Of a stretch of 64,000 nt of DNA, positions 34,646 to 43,236 are shown piece by piece. Source of the stretch: Psychrobacillus faecigallinarum (GTDB lineage Bacteria > Bacillota > Bacilli > Bacillales_A > Planococcaceae). Within the stretch, counting starts at the first letter, position 1, and the number at the start of each line of letters is the position of its first letter. The stretch lies in NCBI RefSeq assembly GCF_014836595.1, contig NZ_JACSQO010000001.1, positions 558,001 through 622,000 of the forward strand. Direction: 5' to 3'. Both the position numbers and the translations under genes were made by a program. The notes under the pieces were generated by a model. The model was given only the letters and a program-made list of their open reading frames with translations, did no database searches and had not been told where the DNA came from.

Positions 34646-36033
34646 TGTGTTACTCCTTTTTTTCGTACTTTGCTTAATAGGAATTTCCAAATAACATGGA
34701 AATACTGCTCCAGAATAAACAAACCTCCTAATACAACTGTCATAATAATCCAAATAGGATTAAAGAAAAAGTCTGCAACTCCCCCTACAAGCGTTCTAGG
34801 AATATTAATTGTAAAGTAAACAAATAATGCAATGACAACTGGTGTTTTCGGTAAACGTAAAAAGATAATATATAACACCTGAATGACAGCAGCGATATAA
34901 ATGATAGCTACAATAACCCCAAGATAACCATATGATGCAAAGGCTTCACCAAGGAAAATAGTGTTAAGTACTCCACCCGTCCCTTTATCTATATTTTCCG
35001 GAAATACATTTTCCATTACCATTCGTGCCGAACGCACTTGCTCAATATCAAAAATACCAGCGATAAAAGATGGTAATCCCTTCGCCTCTAATGGGCTCAA
35101 GGAATGAGAGAAAGTATCCAGATGTAAAAAGAAAGGAGAAATTTGTGCTAACAATATTCGTCCAATTGGTCCGGAATTATAAGCCAAAAAGCTTTCTAGC
35201 TCAGTTACCCCTTGTATAGCTACATACATAACAATCAATAATGCGCTACCTGCTATAATATAACCGCTTATTCTCTTCCAATTTAGCTTGAGCTTTTGAG
35301 TATATACACCCGCCAACAATAACATGATTAGATAGAAGAATATTGGAGATTTCGCTAAATCATAAGTAGAAATCAATATACTAGATATAAACAATGTGAA
35401 AAAAACTACTTTCCAGTATAGAGCTCTCGACTTAGTCATATATACAAATGCAACAATAGAGAGCACTGGTGTTAATGCAATTCCAAAGATATTTCGGATA
35501 TATACATCAATTCCACTAAAGCCTCTGCTAGCATCAATCCGTAGCTTAGCAAGCTCTGATGTGTTCCCCTTTAATAGTTCTAACAATGGAACGTTCGCCG
35601 TCTTCAATAAGGTATAAGCGACTGCTAAAACAGAAATAGCGGATAAAGCCCCAAATGCCAATCTAAAAATACGCTTATTTTTATCTACACTTGTACGAAC
35701 GGGTTCTTGTAGATACTTGTTGAATTCTAGTTCCGCATTAAAGCCTAAAATTCTACCTACAACTAACTGAGTTAGTGGGAATAAAATCATTAATAGGGTC
35801 AATAAAATAAAACCTATGATTCGATATTCCTCATGGTCCATTCTTTTGATCATATAGTAATCATCTATTCCTAAAGCTATTAATAATCCGCCAATATAAC
35901 TGGAGATAAGGAAAGAATAATAATAAACGATAGAAATCATGTTTGGCTTTACAAGAGAAAGGCTTCCAGAAACCTTTTTGAAAAGGTATGTGGAAGCCAC
36001 CACAGTAAAGAGCCATATGCTAAATATTAACAA
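34642..36033 (-). CDS. Wzy-like oligosaccharide repeat-unit polymerase
   Basis: Integral membrane protein of 463 residues with about ten to twelve predicted membrane helices across its length and a larger extracellular loop near residues 280-345 (ITLAQISPFFLHLDTFSHSLSPLE region). It belongs by layout to the O-antigen/oligosaccharide polymerase type, which joins flippase-exported repeat units outside the membrane. It sits between the 2-epimerase and a glycosyltransferase in a cluster that has flippase, Wzz and initiator genes but no other candidate polymerase. Wzy proteins have little sequence conservation, so the assignment depends on topology and context. Confidence 0.78.
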   Translation of the reverse strand: MLIFSIWLFTVVASTYLFKKVSGSLSLVKPNMISIVYYYSFLISSYIGGLLIALGIDDYYMIKRMDHEEYRIIGFILLTLLMILFPLTQLVVGRILGFNAELEFNKYLQEPVRTSVDKNKRIFRLAFGALSAISVLAVAYTLLKTANVPLLELLKGNTSELAKLRIDASRGFSGIDVYIRNIFGIALTPVLSIVAFVYMTKSRALYWKVVFFTLFISSILISTYDLAKSPIFFYLIMLLLAGVYTQKLKLNWKRISGYIIAGSALLIVMYVAIQGVTELESFLAYNSGPIGRILLAQISPFFLHLDTFSHSLSPLEAKGLPSFIAGIFDIEQVRSARMVMENVFPENIDKGTGGVLNTIFLGEAFASYGYLGVIVAIIYIAAVIQVLYIIFLRLPKTPVVIALFVYFTINIPRTLVGGVADFFFNPIWIIMTVVLGGLFILEQYFHVIWKFLLSKVRKKGVTQ

Positions 36034-36047
36034 TGCTCACACCTACT

Positions 36048-37115
36048 TTATTTACTTGAATATTCCTTTAGTAAAGCTAACACTTTTTCCGATGTTTTTC
36101 CATCACCAAAAACAGGAGTATAAGAAGGAGTTACTTCTTTTTTAACCGCTTCAACGATTTTGTTAGTATCAGTTCCAGTTAAAATGTTGGCATCCTCAAT
36201 TAATGTCTCTACCCACTCTGTTTGATCCCGAACTGTCACACAAGGAACCTCTGCAAAATAGGCTTCCTTCTGAACACCACCGGAGTCAGTTACGATTTTC
36301 ATTGCATTTGTTTCTAAAGAAAGCATATCTAGGTATCCAACTGGGTCAATTACTTTTAAATTAGGAATTTCGTTTAATTGGAATCCATAATCCTCCAGCT
36401 TTTTCTTAGTGCGTGGGTGTATTGGCCAAACCTTTTTCTCAGGTATTTGAGTAAACGCATCTAAAATGGCTTTCATACGCTCAACATCATCCGTATTTTC
36501 AGCACGATGTATCGTTATTAATAAATAGTCTTTCGGAGAAAGCTCTTCATTTTTTAAAATAGTAGAAGAAGACTGTGCCAATGTTTTATTGTACAGCACT
36601 GCATCATACATAACATCACCAATATTATAAACACCAGCAGTAATATTTTCGTTAGTTAAATTTTGGATAGCAGTGTCTGTCGGACATAGTAACAAAGTCG
36701 ATACATGATCCGTTAAAATACGGTTAACCTCTTCTGGCATTCTCATGTTAAAGCTGCGTAAACCTGCTTCGATATGCACAATTGGAATATGCAATTTAGC
36801 AGCGGCAAGAGCTCCAGCTAAAGTTGAATTAGTGTCTCCATATACTAGCAAGAAATCTGGGTTTTCCTTTAAAATAATTTCCTCAATTTTTGCTAACATT
36901 TCACCGGTTTGTTTGCCATGATTCCCAGAACCAATTCCTAAGTGATAATCTGGTTTTGGAATATTTAACTCCTCGAAGAAAATATCAGACATATTGGCAT
37001 CATAATGTTGTCCAGTATGTACAATAAGCTCCTTTACCTCTTCACGAATAACGCGTGAAACAGCGGCGGCTTTAATAAACTGAGGTCTTGCTCCTAATAT
37101 CGTTAAAACTTTCAT
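36048..37115 (-). CDS. wecB: UDP-N-acetylglucosamine 2-epimerase (non-hydrolysing)
   Basis: Enzyme of 355 residues that interconverts UDP-GlcNAc-type sugars and their manno epimers. Motifs are TILGARPQFIKAAAVSR, IVHTGQHYDANMSDIFFEEL, YGDTNSTLAGALAAAKL, HIEAGLRSFNMRMPEEVNR and DSGGVQKEAYF. It could be MnaA/WecB acting on UDP-GlcNAc for a TagO/ManNAc pathway. Alternatively it could be WbpI-like, acting on UDP-GlcNAc(3NAc)A, since dehydrogenase, aminotransferase and acetyltransferase genes for that sugar are in the same cluster. It overlaps the asparagine-synthase-like gene by 4 bp. Confidence 0.92.
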   Translation of the reverse strand: MKVLTILGARPQFIKAAAVSRVIREEVKELIVHTGQHYDANMSDIFFEELNIPKPDYHLGIGSGNHGKQTGEMLAKIEEIILKENPDFLLVYGDTNSTLAGALAAAKLHIPIVHIEAGLRSFNMRMPEEVNRILTDHVSTLLLCPTDTAIQNLTNENITAGVYNIGDVMYDAVLYNKTLAQSSSTILKNEELSPKDYLLITIHRAENTDDVERMKAILDAFTQIPEKKVWPIHPRTKKKLEDYGFQLNEIPNLKVIDPVGYLDMLSLETNAMKIVTDSGGVQKEAYFAEVPCVTVRDQTEWVETLIEDANILTGTDTNKIVEAVKKEVTPSYTPVFGDGKTSEKVLALLKEYSSK

Positions 37116-38710
37116 TTTGTAATCTCCTTCATCATTTGAATCATATCTTTTACGATAAACGAATTTATATTATACGGATGCTCATACTTCTGCCCATTTC
37201 GTTTAAATGTCAGAGATTGAACATATTGCTTGTAGGTTGGATAGATCCCATACCATTCCATCGGCTCATCAAAATATTTGCGATATAGATTTTTCTTTCT
37301 ATATATTTTGCGCAACATAGGGTAGAGAATTCCATATTTATTTTTTAGAGAATTTTCAGGTCCTGGTTTTTGTGGCAATGGATAATATTCTGGATACATT
37401 TGATGCAATGTATAATCATATAAATACTTTTTATACTTTAAATTCGCTGGTATTTTACTAAAGAAGTGAATCAAACGGTCATCCCATAATGGAATGGACC
37501 ATCCTTGTCCAAAATACTCATATACCCGAACAGAATTAATGATAAATTTTGCTTGTCTTTCACGCCAGTTCCATTCGTCTATTAATGAAGTAACTCGTTC
37601 ATTGGTATAATTCGAATGTGCTTCAATATCTTGATACAACCCTTTTCCAATAGCCGTTTCTGCGTAGCTATCTTTCCCAGAAAGCTCCCACAAACGAAAA
37701 TGTTTGTTCATGATAAAGGTTTGAATCTCACTCTTTTCAAATTGCTTATCTACAATGGATTCATAGGGTAAATGACCGCCAGCTAGATAATCTAATGAAT
37801 GACCTGGTAAAAATACAGCATCCTGTAAGCCTTCTTGCTCCACAAGTAGCTTGGTACTTGGAAAGTCTTGCAAGTGTGCTACTGAAACACCATTGCTAGA
37901 ATACACTACATAGTCCTTCCATTCCTCAGACTTGTACATATCTTCCCACATCTTTTTGTCGTAGGCAAAATACTTCCACTTTAAACCAAGTTTGTCGGCA
38001 ATCTGCTTACTTACAGTGGATTCTCCATTTCCTGGCCTACCGTATGTAAAGGCAGTAATATTATCCTTTAAACCACGTTCCACTAAGTTTAATGCTATTA
38101 ACCGTGAGTCATACCCACCACTTAGCGGAATGACAATTTGACGATCCTTTAATCTATCTGCTAAATCATCAAACAAGTCATTGAAAACTTGCTTAAGCTC
38201 TTTTGCGAATACATCAATTGGCTCTGTCTCTTTTGGTAATACATATGAATAATAATAGTGTTGGAATGCTTCTTCTTTTAAAATAAGATAAGACACTGCA
38301 GGAACTTGCTTCCATTCCTCAAATAAGGTCTTGTCTCTAAAAACAAAGCCCGTAATGAGGAATTCTTCCTCTGCCTCCGAATTCATCTTCATTCCTTCGT
38401 GAGGCTGTATGAAGTCTTGTACTAGCCAGTTTCCTGAGTCATCCATTGAATAGAACAGCGGAATAGAACGTTTCATATCCGTAACAAGAGTTGTGCACTC
38501 ATCATTAGTAAAGATAAGTGCATATTCTCCATTCCACTTAGCAAAGTCCTTGGAAGCTAATATTTCTTCATTAATAATGCTAGCGAAGTTTTCATGGGTG
38601 ACATATTGATTTTCATAGTAGAAGTATCCTCTCAAAAAACCTTCATACCCAGCGCCTTTTATAGGATAAAAATCTTTATGCCTAAGGTTAGTTATACATT
38701 TTTTCGACAT
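37112..38710 (-). CDS. Asparagine-synthase-like amidotransferase of polysaccharide cluster
   Basis: Protein of 532 residues with an asparagine-synthase (PP-loop ATPase) domain: DRQIVIPLSGGYDSRLIALNLVERG near residue 190, then FTYGRPGNGESTVSKQIADKLG and FLPGHSLDYLAGGH. The N-terminal region resembles the Ntn glutaminase fold (YEGFLRGYFYYENQYV, WNGEYALIFTND), but it begins MSKKC and has no cysteine at position 2, so the glutaminase nucleophile is missing. Related proteins (such as WbpS) amidate uronic acids in O-antigens. With a UDP-HexNAc dehydrogenase in the cluster, uronamide formation using free ammonia or another donor is inferred. Confidence 0.8.
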   Translation of the reverse strand: MSKKCITNLRHKDFYPIKGAGYEGFLRGYFYYENQYVTHENFASIINEEILASKDFAKWNGEYALIFTNDECTTLVTDMKRSIPLFYSMDDSGNWLVQDFIQPHEGMKMNSEAEEEFLITGFVFRDKTLFEEWKQVPAVSYLILKEEAFQHYYYSYVLPKETEPIDVFAKELKQVFNDLFDDLADRLKDRQIVIPLSGGYDSRLIALNLVERGLKDNITAFTYGRPGNGESTVSKQIADKLGLKWKYFAYDKKMWEDMYKSEEWKDYVVYSSNGVSVAHLQDFPSTKLLVEQEGLQDAVFLPGHSLDYLAGGHLPYESIVDKQFEKSEIQTFIMNKHFRLWELSGKDSYAETAIGKGLYQDIEAHSNYTNERVTSLIDEWNWRERQAKFIINSVRVYEYFGQGWSIPLWDDRLIHFFSKIPANLKYKKYLYDYTLHQMYPEYYPLPQKPGPENSLKNKYGILYPMLRKIYRKKNLYRKYFDEPMEWYGIYPTYKQYVQSLTFKRNGQKYEHPYNINSFIVKDMIQMMKEITK

Positions 38711-38723
38711 GCCTTATCCCCCA

Positions 38724-40139
38724 TTACTTTCTTTTTACAAAATATTTATCCATGCGAACTAGTAAAACCAGGATGATAAATACTATCCATACTCCTAGGA
38801 TTAACCAGCTATTTAAATCATTTAATTGAATATATACAATTCCAAGTGTTGCAGCTATTAGCCATAATATTGTCCAAGCCATTTTAAATCCCGAAAAAGG
38901 CACATAATATAGTTTCTGACTTTTACGAAATACCATAAACAAGGCTAAACAATATGCTGCTACATAAGAAATAACAGTTCCCCAAATAGTAAGGTACGGC
39001 ACGAATATAAAGTTCAATACAACCGAAACAACTGCTGCAATACCAAATGCTATAGAAATATGTTTTGTCTGTTTAGAGTAAAATATCCCTGTAGAAACAA
39101 TCATATAGTAAAAACTTAAAAATGTTGCAATCGATATTGGTGCCACATATTGAAATGCAATTCTAAAATTCTCCGGCATAACCAAAATAATCAGTGGCAT
39201 GAAGGTCGCTAAAGCTAAAACTCCAAAGCTGCCAATTATTAAAAATGCCGCATATAATGTTGCAAATAATTGAGGGCTATCTTTTTTATCCTTTAAAGAC
39301 ATAGAGAATGGTCTCCAGGCTAGCTGGATCCCACTAGTCAATAATGTGATAAATGTTGCAAACTTAATAGCTGTCCCATATATACCAACATCATCTAACG
39401 TACCATATGCGCGTATAAAGAAATTATTGGCATTGGCAATTATCCAAAATGCTAAAGACGCTGGCACTAAAGGAGCTGCGTAAACTAAGATTTTCTTTAA
39501 AATTACTTTATCGAACAGTGGCTTTAAATATACTCTAGTAGGCTTTATTAAGACTACTACAATAATTGCGACACTGATTAAACGAGCTACAAGTATTCCT
39601 TCTAGAGAAGTCCATACAAACATTAAGAAAAGTATCGAAACAACTGCGATTAATAACATTTTACCTATAGTTGTAAATACCACTCTTTTAGTATGAAACT
39701 CGTATCTTAGAATGGTTAAAACAAGTGTAATGATTGTATCTAAACACAACGTACCTAAAGCAATATAGAATAGCTGTGAGTAGCCTGCCGATTCTAATAT
39801 TATAGCAGCCAGCCAATCTCCACCGATTAAAAATATGGCAAAAAGTAAGATAACCATAGATAAACGGAAAGTCATAACTGAGCGAACGTACTTCTCACGG
39901 GTTTCTTTGTCTTTATATTCGAAATAATAATAGGCAAGAGCAGAATCGGTTCCAAATATCACTAGGAAGGTAAGCATAGATACGGTAGTATCTACCATTT
40001 GAAGCACACCAATTAGGGATTCTTTTTCAAGATAATGTGCATACAAAGGAAACAATATAAAAGCGATTAGTTTAGTTCCTACGTTCATAAATGCATAAAG
40101 GAGCGAATCCGCTCCTAAACGTTTTAACTGAGAGAACAC
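38724..40139 (-). CDS. Wzx-like polysaccharide flippase
   Basis: Membrane protein of 471 residues with about 12-14 predicted helices. It starts MFSQLKRLGADSLLYAFMNVGTKLIAFILFPLYAHYL, the usual opening of the polysaccharide_synt/MATE-like flippase family, and ends in a basic tail (VRMDKYFVKRK). It translocates undecaprenyl-linked repeat units across the membrane for the Wzy-like polymerase at 34642-36033. It abuts the acyltransferase gene with no spacer. Confidence 0.9.
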   Translation of the reverse strand: MFSQLKRLGADSLLYAFMNVGTKLIAFILFPLYAHYLEKESLIGVLQMVDTTVSMLTFLVIFGTDSALAYYYFEYKDKETREKYVRSVMTFRLSMVILLFAIFLIGGDWLAAIILESAGYSQLFYIALGTLCLDTIITLVLTILRYEFHTKRVVFTTIGKMLLIAVVSILFLMFVWTSLEGILVARLISVAIIVVVLIKPTRVYLKPLFDKVILKKILVYAAPLVPASLAFWIIANANNFFIRAYGTLDDVGIYGTAIKFATFITLLTSGIQLAWRPFSMSLKDKKDSPQLFATLYAAFLIIGSFGVLALATFMPLIILVMPENFRIAFQYVAPISIATFLSFYYMIVSTGIFYSKQTKHISIAFGIAAVVSVVLNFIFVPYLTIWGTVISYVAAYCLALFMVFRKSQKLYYVPFSGFKMAWTILWLIAATLGIVYIQLNDLNSWLILGVWIVFIILVLLVRMDKYFVKRK

Positions 40140-40871
40140 TTAGAGAAGCTCCTCCTCAGGTACATTTTTCAAGAATTTTGCTGGGAATCCCTTAATTACA
40201 GTTTTTTCTTCCGTATCCTTTGTCACAATTGCTCCAGCCGCTACGAATGTTTCTTCAGCTATTGTTATACCAGGTAGAATAATAGATGCTCCGCCCACAC
40301 GAGCACCACGCTTAACAATTGCACCTTTAATCTTGTCAAATCGTGCTTCTGTTCTACCCATGAAGTTATCATTAGTAGTAGTTACACAAGGAGCAATGAA
40401 TACATGATCCTCTAAAGTAGAATGTGCAGTAATGTATGAGTTAGATTGAATTTTTGTACGATCTCCGATAGTAACAAAATTTTCAACTGTTACATTGCGA
40501 CCAATGATTACATAAGAACCAATTTCCACATCTTCACGTACAGTTGCTAAATCAGCGATTAATGTACTTTCACCAACTTTAGCCCCTCTATAGACAATTG
40601 TATTTGCACCAATTGTACATTCCTTACCTAGCTCAAGCGGCGGTATCTCTTTAGTAATTTGCATTGTGCTTGTTTTAGCAGGCTTTGGCTGTTTACCAAC
40701 TACTGCACCATCATCGATGGTGGTACCATCTCCAATGATGGCACCAGCGTGAATTGTAACACGATTGCCTACGCGAACATTATCGCCAATTTTTGCTCCT
40801 TCTTCTATTACAGAAAAATGTCCAACTGTCGTATTTTCGCCTATTTCAGCAGTTTCATGTATAAAATTCAT
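40140..40871 (-). CDS. Left-handed beta-helix acyltransferase (WbpD/FdtC-like)
   Basis: Protein of 243 residues made almost wholly of hexapeptide repeats (IGENTTVGHFSVIEEGAKIG, VRVGNRVTIHAGAIIG, IGANTIVYRGAKVG), a left-handed beta-helix trimer fold. A short insertion contains CVTTTNDNF. Enzymes of this kind N-acetylate amino sugars made by DegT aminotransferases, for example WbpD on UDP-GlcNAc(3N)A. The dehydrogenase lies 13 bp upstream and the DegT gene is in the same cluster, so acetylation of the 3-amino group is inferred. It has no serine-acetyltransferase or GlmU features. Confidence 0.85.
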   Translation of the reverse strand: MNFIHETAEIGENTTVGHFSVIEEGAKIGDNVRVGNRVTIHAGAIIGDGTTIDDGAVVGKQPKPAKTSTMQITKEIPPLELGKECTIGANTIVYRGAKVGESTLIADLATVREDVEIGSYVIIGRNVTVENFVTIGDRTKIQSNSYITAHSTLEDHVFIAPCVTTTNDNFMGRTEARFDKIKGAIVKRGARVGGASIILPGITIAEETFVAAGAIVTKDTEEKTVIKGFPAKFLKNVPEEELL

Positions 40872-40884
40872 TTAAATCCCGCCC

Positions 40885-42201
40885 TTAAAGTTTAATGTAA
40901 CGATTTGGTGTTTCGATTCCTTTAAACGCGTTACGAGTGTCAAAAATAACTTTAGATTTTTGAGCAATGTTCGCATAGTCAAAACCAGTATGATCCGTAG
41001 CTAACACAACGATATCTGCTGACTCCAATAATTCGTCAGTTAACTCAACTGTTTCAATTACTTGTCCTGCTACTCTGTATGAAGTTACATGCGGATCGAC
41101 CGTTTTAAATTCTGCACCTTGTTGCATTAATAACTCAACTAATTTTAGGGATGGAGATTCACGCATATCATCGATATCTTTTTTATAAGCTACGCCCAAT
41201 AAAAGAACCTTAGCATTACGTAAAGCTTTACCATCATCATTTAAAATTTGCATTGCACGAGTAATTACATATTCCGGCATTGAGTTGTTAATTTCACCAG
41301 CAAGCTCGATTAGTCTTGTGTGATAGTTATACTCTCTTGCTTTCCAAGTTAAGTAGAATGGATCGATTGGAATACAGTGACCGCCTAGACCTGGCCCTGG
41401 GTAAAATGCCATGAAGCCGTATGGTTTCGTTTTAGCTGCATCAATTACTTCCCATACATCGATACCCATTTTTTCGCAAAGAATTGCCATTTCATTAGCA
41501 AGTGCAATATTGATATGACGGAATGTATTTTCAAAAATTTTCTCCATTTCAGCAATAGCCGGACTAGAAACTTTATGCACGTCTCCGTCTAGTACATTGC
41601 TGTATAAAGCGGCTGCTACTGTTGTACAGTTATCAGTTATACCGCCAACTACTTTTGGAGTATTTTTAGTATTAAAGCTTTTATTACCTGGATCGATACG
41701 TTCAGGCGAATAAGCAATAAAGATGTCTTCTCCAACTACAAACCCTTTTTCTTCAAGCGCTGTTTTAATAATTTCCTCTGTTGTACCAGGGTATGTAGTA
41801 GATTCAAGTACAACTAATGTTCCCTTTTTAGCGTATTTAGCAATTTCATGTACTGAGCTTTCTACATAAGAAGTATCAGGCTGTTGATAAATATCTAAAG
41901 GCGTTGGTACGCAAATAGCTACAGCATCAACCGAACTAATTGAACCATAATCAGAAGAAGCTTTTAAATGACCAGACTCTACCATTTGCTTCAAATCAAC
42001 ATCTACTACATCGCCAATGTAGTTAATACCTTCATTTACTTGTTGTACTTTAGATTCCTGTACATCAAAGCCAATAACGTGATAACCGGCTTTAGCTTTT
42101 TCTACTGCTAGCGGTAAGCCAACATAACCTAAACCTACTACCCCAATAACAGCAGTATGATTTTCAATTTTCGCCAATAATTCTTCATAATATGTAGACA
42201 T
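40885..42201 (-). CDS. UDP-N-acetyl-hexosamine 6-dehydrogenase (WbpA/WecC-like)
   Basis: UDP-sugar dehydrogenase of 438 residues that oxidises C6 to a carboxylate with NAD. The Rossmann motif VIGVVGLGYVGLPLA lies near residue 20. It has ICVPTPLD, VLESTTYPGTTEE, the catalytic loop PGPGLGGHCIPIDPFYLTWKA containing the active Cys, and VLLLGVAYKKDIDDMRESPS. The ESTTYPGTTEE and GLGGHCIPIDPFYL blocks are typical of the WbpA/TviB group acting on UDP-GlcNAc or UDP-ManNAc, rather than UDP-glucose dehydrogenase. Together with the DegT, acyltransferase and epimerase genes it suggests a diacetamido-uronic acid. Confidence 0.9.
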   Translation of the reverse strand: MSTYYEELLAKIENHTAVIGVVGLGYVGLPLAVEKAKAGYHVIGFDVQESKVQQVNEGINYIGDVVDVDLKQMVESGHLKASSDYGSISSVDAVAICVPTPLDIYQQPDTSYVESSVHEIAKYAKKGTLVVLESTTYPGTTEEIIKTALEEKGFVVGEDIFIAYSPERIDPGNKSFNTKNTPKVVGGITDNCTTVAAALYSNVLDGDVHKVSSPAIAEMEKIFENTFRHINIALANEMAILCEKMGIDVWEVIDAAKTKPYGFMAFYPGPGLGGHCIPIDPFYLTWKAREYNYHTRLIELAGEINNSMPEYVITRAMQILNDDGKALRNAKVLLLGVAYKKDIDDMRESPSLKLVELLMQQGAEFKTVDPHVTSYRVAGQVIETVELTDELLESADIVVLATDHTGFDYANIAQKSKVIFDTRNAFKGIETPNRYIKL

Positions 42202-42333
42202 TATTTTTCTCTCCTTTTATAGGTGTTGCTCGATTATTCACTAATCTAAGATAACTCAAAATATAAATAGTAAATTATCACACCATCATATCCTAAGCAA
42301 TTTATCATTTAATATTATTCACTTTAATAACGT

Positions 42334-42391
42334 ACAATAGCATCTCTAGGATTCACATATCAACCCACTATTTAATAATTGATGCTATTGT
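42334..42391. repeat. Inverted repeat between wzz-like and dehydrogenase genes
   Basis: Perfect 11-bp arms ACAATAGCATC (42334-42344) and GATGCTATTGT (42381-42391) with a 36-bp interior that is AT-rich. No T-run follows on either strand, so it is not a typical terminator. It lies in a 217-bp gap (42202-42418) that must also carry any promoter for the dehydrogenase-led operon. A possible TGTGATAAT extended -10 is at 42283-42275 on the minus strand. It may be a leader structure or an operator. Confidence 0.6.
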
Positions 42392-42418
42392 CACGTCTTA
42401 TAAGACTGGGTTCTTTAT

Positions 42419-43159
42419 TTATGCTCTTTTGCTCTTTCTAGCATCTATAATATACTTCCACATAGATAAAGTAAGAATCGCTAATAAAATCCCTAAAATG
42501 AATCCTGCTATTGCAGCTTCTAATCCATATGTCTTTGTTTTTACAACATAAGTTTCAACAGCAAGGCTTGGCTTTTCATATGCAATGATGTCATTTCGTA
42601 CTCTTTGCTCTGTTGCTAATGCATTAGTTAAATCCATTTCTGCTGTGGATAACAATGTTGTAAAATTATTAATCACTGTTAGATTATCTGATTCGTTTAA
42701 AATCTCTCTGTATTCCTCAATAGCAGTTTTAAGAGAAGCGATACGTTCTGCTTGAACAGAAGCGTATGTTTCTGTTCCACCAATTACTTTATCATGTTGT
42801 TCCATTAAACCTGCGAGTAATTGGTCATTAAATTGCGTTAATTCTTTTGATACTTGTTCTTCATTATCTCCAAAAGTCTCCGTTTTTATGTAACTTCTTG
42901 TAGGAACAAAAACTTCAGTCTTACCAGTAAAATGTTCTCCATATTTAGTCATAATATGGTCTGGATTAGTTAAGGCCTCTAGCTTTACTGAGCCCGTAAA
43001 GATTGTACTTTTTCCAACATACTTTCCGTCTGATGGCACTAGGAACGATGCTCCGTAACCTATTAAAGCTGCAATGATCGGTATAATAATGAACCAAATC
43101 TTTTTCCTCCAGAAAAACTCTAGAGAGTCATATAGACGATACGATTTATTTTCTGACAT
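42419..43159 (-). CDS. Wzz/YveK-type polysaccharide co-polymerase
   Basis: Membrane protein of 246 residues with a helix near residues 17-35 (KIWFIIIPIIAALIGYGASFLV) and a second near 212-232 (GLEAAIAGFILGILLAILTLSMW). A mainly extracytoplasmic, coiled-coil-prone region lies between them. The arrangement is that of Wzz/YveK chain-length regulators. The short cytoplasmic tail (KYIIDARKSKRA) has no BY-kinase domain, and no partner tyrosine kinase or phosphatase gene is in the window. It would control polymer length made by the Wzy-like protein. Confidence 0.82.
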   Translation of the reverse strand: MSENKSYRLYDSLEFFWRKKIWFIIIPIIAALIGYGASFLVPSDGKYVGKSTIFTGSVKLEALTNPDHIMTKYGEHFTGKTEVFVPTRSYIKTETFGDNEEQVSKELTQFNDQLLAGLMEQHDKVIGGTETYASVQAERIASLKTAIEEYREILNESDNLTVINNFTTLLSTAEMDLTNALATEQRVRNDIIAYEKPSLAVETYVVKTKTYGLEAAIAGFILGILLAILTLSMWKYIIDARKSKRA

Positions 43160-43194
43160 ATCTCTTCTCCTTTAAATACATTCATATAGGTAGT

Positions 43195-43224
43195 TAAAGG
43201 GAAACGCAAAAACGTCTCCCTTTA
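43195..43224 (-). terminator. Hairpin between DegT and wzz-like genes
   Basis: Arms TAAAGGGAGACG and CGTTTCCCTTTA (one mismatch) with a T-rich 6-nt loop, right after the DegT stop codon. No clear T-run follows on the minus strand, so it may be a weak terminator or attenuator that reduces reading into the wzz-like gene. Confidence 0.5.
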
Positions 43225-43236
43225 CTTGTTCAATCA

